Assembly (NCBI GenBank): GCA_001824325.1
Contig: MHXC01000061.1
Span: 1-13,445, forward strand
Source of the DNA: Parcubacteria group bacterium RIFCSPHIGHO2_01_FULL_47_10b
GTDB taxonomy: Bacteria > Patescibacteriota > Minisyncoccia > 2-01-FULL-47-10
Direction of reading: 5' to 3'
Length of the DNA: 13,445 bases
Position numbers and translations under genes: made by a program. Under the pieces are notes generated by a model. It was not told the DNA's origin and searched no databases. It saw nothing but the letters and a program-made list of their open reading frames with translations. Shown here piece by piece: positions 13,293-13,445 of this stretch; the stretch's first letter is position 1, and each line of letters begins with the position of its first letter.

Positions 13293-13445
13293 ATGGCACT
13301 ACAAAAATCACAATACGCAATCCAAGGCATGCACTGTGCGTCGTGTGCGCGAGTGATTGAAAAAACGCTTCAGAAAGTGGCGGGCGTGCAATCTATCGCA
13401 GTTAATTACGGCACTGAAACCGCATCGCTAACGTTCGATGACACA
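13293..13445 (+). CDS. copA: Copper-transporting P-type ATPase, N-terminal part, cut by the window edge
   Basis: The first 51 codons of a gene running off the right end. They encode a heavy-metal-associated (HMA) domain with GMHCASCA; C15 and C18 would bind Cu(I), followed by the expected helix (RVIEKTLQKVAGV) and strand (IAVNYGTETASLTF). With csoR directly upstream and no promoter of its own in the 38-base gap, a CopA-type Cu(I) exporter is the best reading. A free-standing CopZ chaperone is also possible from this fragment, since that protein is about 70 residues; the window ends before this can be decided. Expected to be repressed by CsoR. Confidence 0.82.
   Translation, partial: MALQKSQYAIQGMHCASCARVIEKTLQKVAGVQSIAVNYGTETASLTFDDT

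Noticed and set aside
1..13445. CRISPR arrays, tRNA or rRNA genes, insertion sequences
   Set aside because: No regularly spaced repeats, cloverleaf-like segments, rRNA stretches or transposase-like frames were seen.

Overview
The window looks like chromosomal DNA of an uncultivated bacterium with a compact, moderately AT-rich genome, most likely a Candidatus Patescibacteria (CPR/Parcubacteria-like) lineage. That placement is inference. It rests on very short intergenic gaps, almost no Shine-Dalgarno sequences before start codons, TM-anchored rather than lipobox-type TlpA proteins, and a gene mix of TlpA, DUF3179, YruB-type glutaredoxin and tiny zinc-ribbon proteins. TGA is used as a normal stop, which argues against Gracilibacteria/Absconditabacteria. 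Every convincing gene is on the + strand.

Left flank (1-1680): the C-terminal part of a CaCA-type cation exchanger, a GC-richer DUF1905/YdeI-like gene that looks imported, and a four-cysteine zinc-ribbon miniprotein. A gene-poor stretch follows, holding a probable C-terminal scrap of an RBBP9/YdeN-type serine hydrolase, two inverted repeats and a probable terminator.

Core (about 1650-12863): a strong promoter (TTGACA-N16-TATGAT) starts an ArsR-family regulator. Sixteen more genes follow on the same strand with gaps of 1 to 68 bases or short overlaps, so it reads as one very long operon or a few nested ones. In order: ArsR, YruB-type glutaredoxin, TlpA-1, DUF3179 protein, membrane protein, Mqo-like flavoprotein, DoxX, thioredoxin-fold protein, zinc ribbon, TrxB-like reductase, two-TM protein, a 58-residue Cys/His-rich metallothionein-like protein, TlpA-2, small two-TM protein, a Zwf-Gnd fusion, a dual-specificity phosphatase-like protein, and CcdA.

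Right flank (12864-13445): a copper module, csoR followed by the start of copA. A near-perfect CsoR-type operator lies inside the csoR promoter.

Together the genes suggest a metal- or redox-stress island. The Zwf-Gnd fusion would make NADPH in the cytosol. TrxB-like and glutaredoxin proteins handle cytosolic thiols, although the TrxB-like protein lacks the usual NADPH-phosphate signature. CcdA would carry electrons across the membrane to two anchored TlpA proteins, with DUF3179 as a possible outside partner. Mqo-like and DoxX proteins point to a quinone or membrane redox link. The Cys-rich miniprotein, CsoR and CopA point to soft-metal (copper) stress. The most unusual items are the Zwf-Gnd fusion, the metallothionein-like gene, and the size and coherence of the ArsR-headed cluster.
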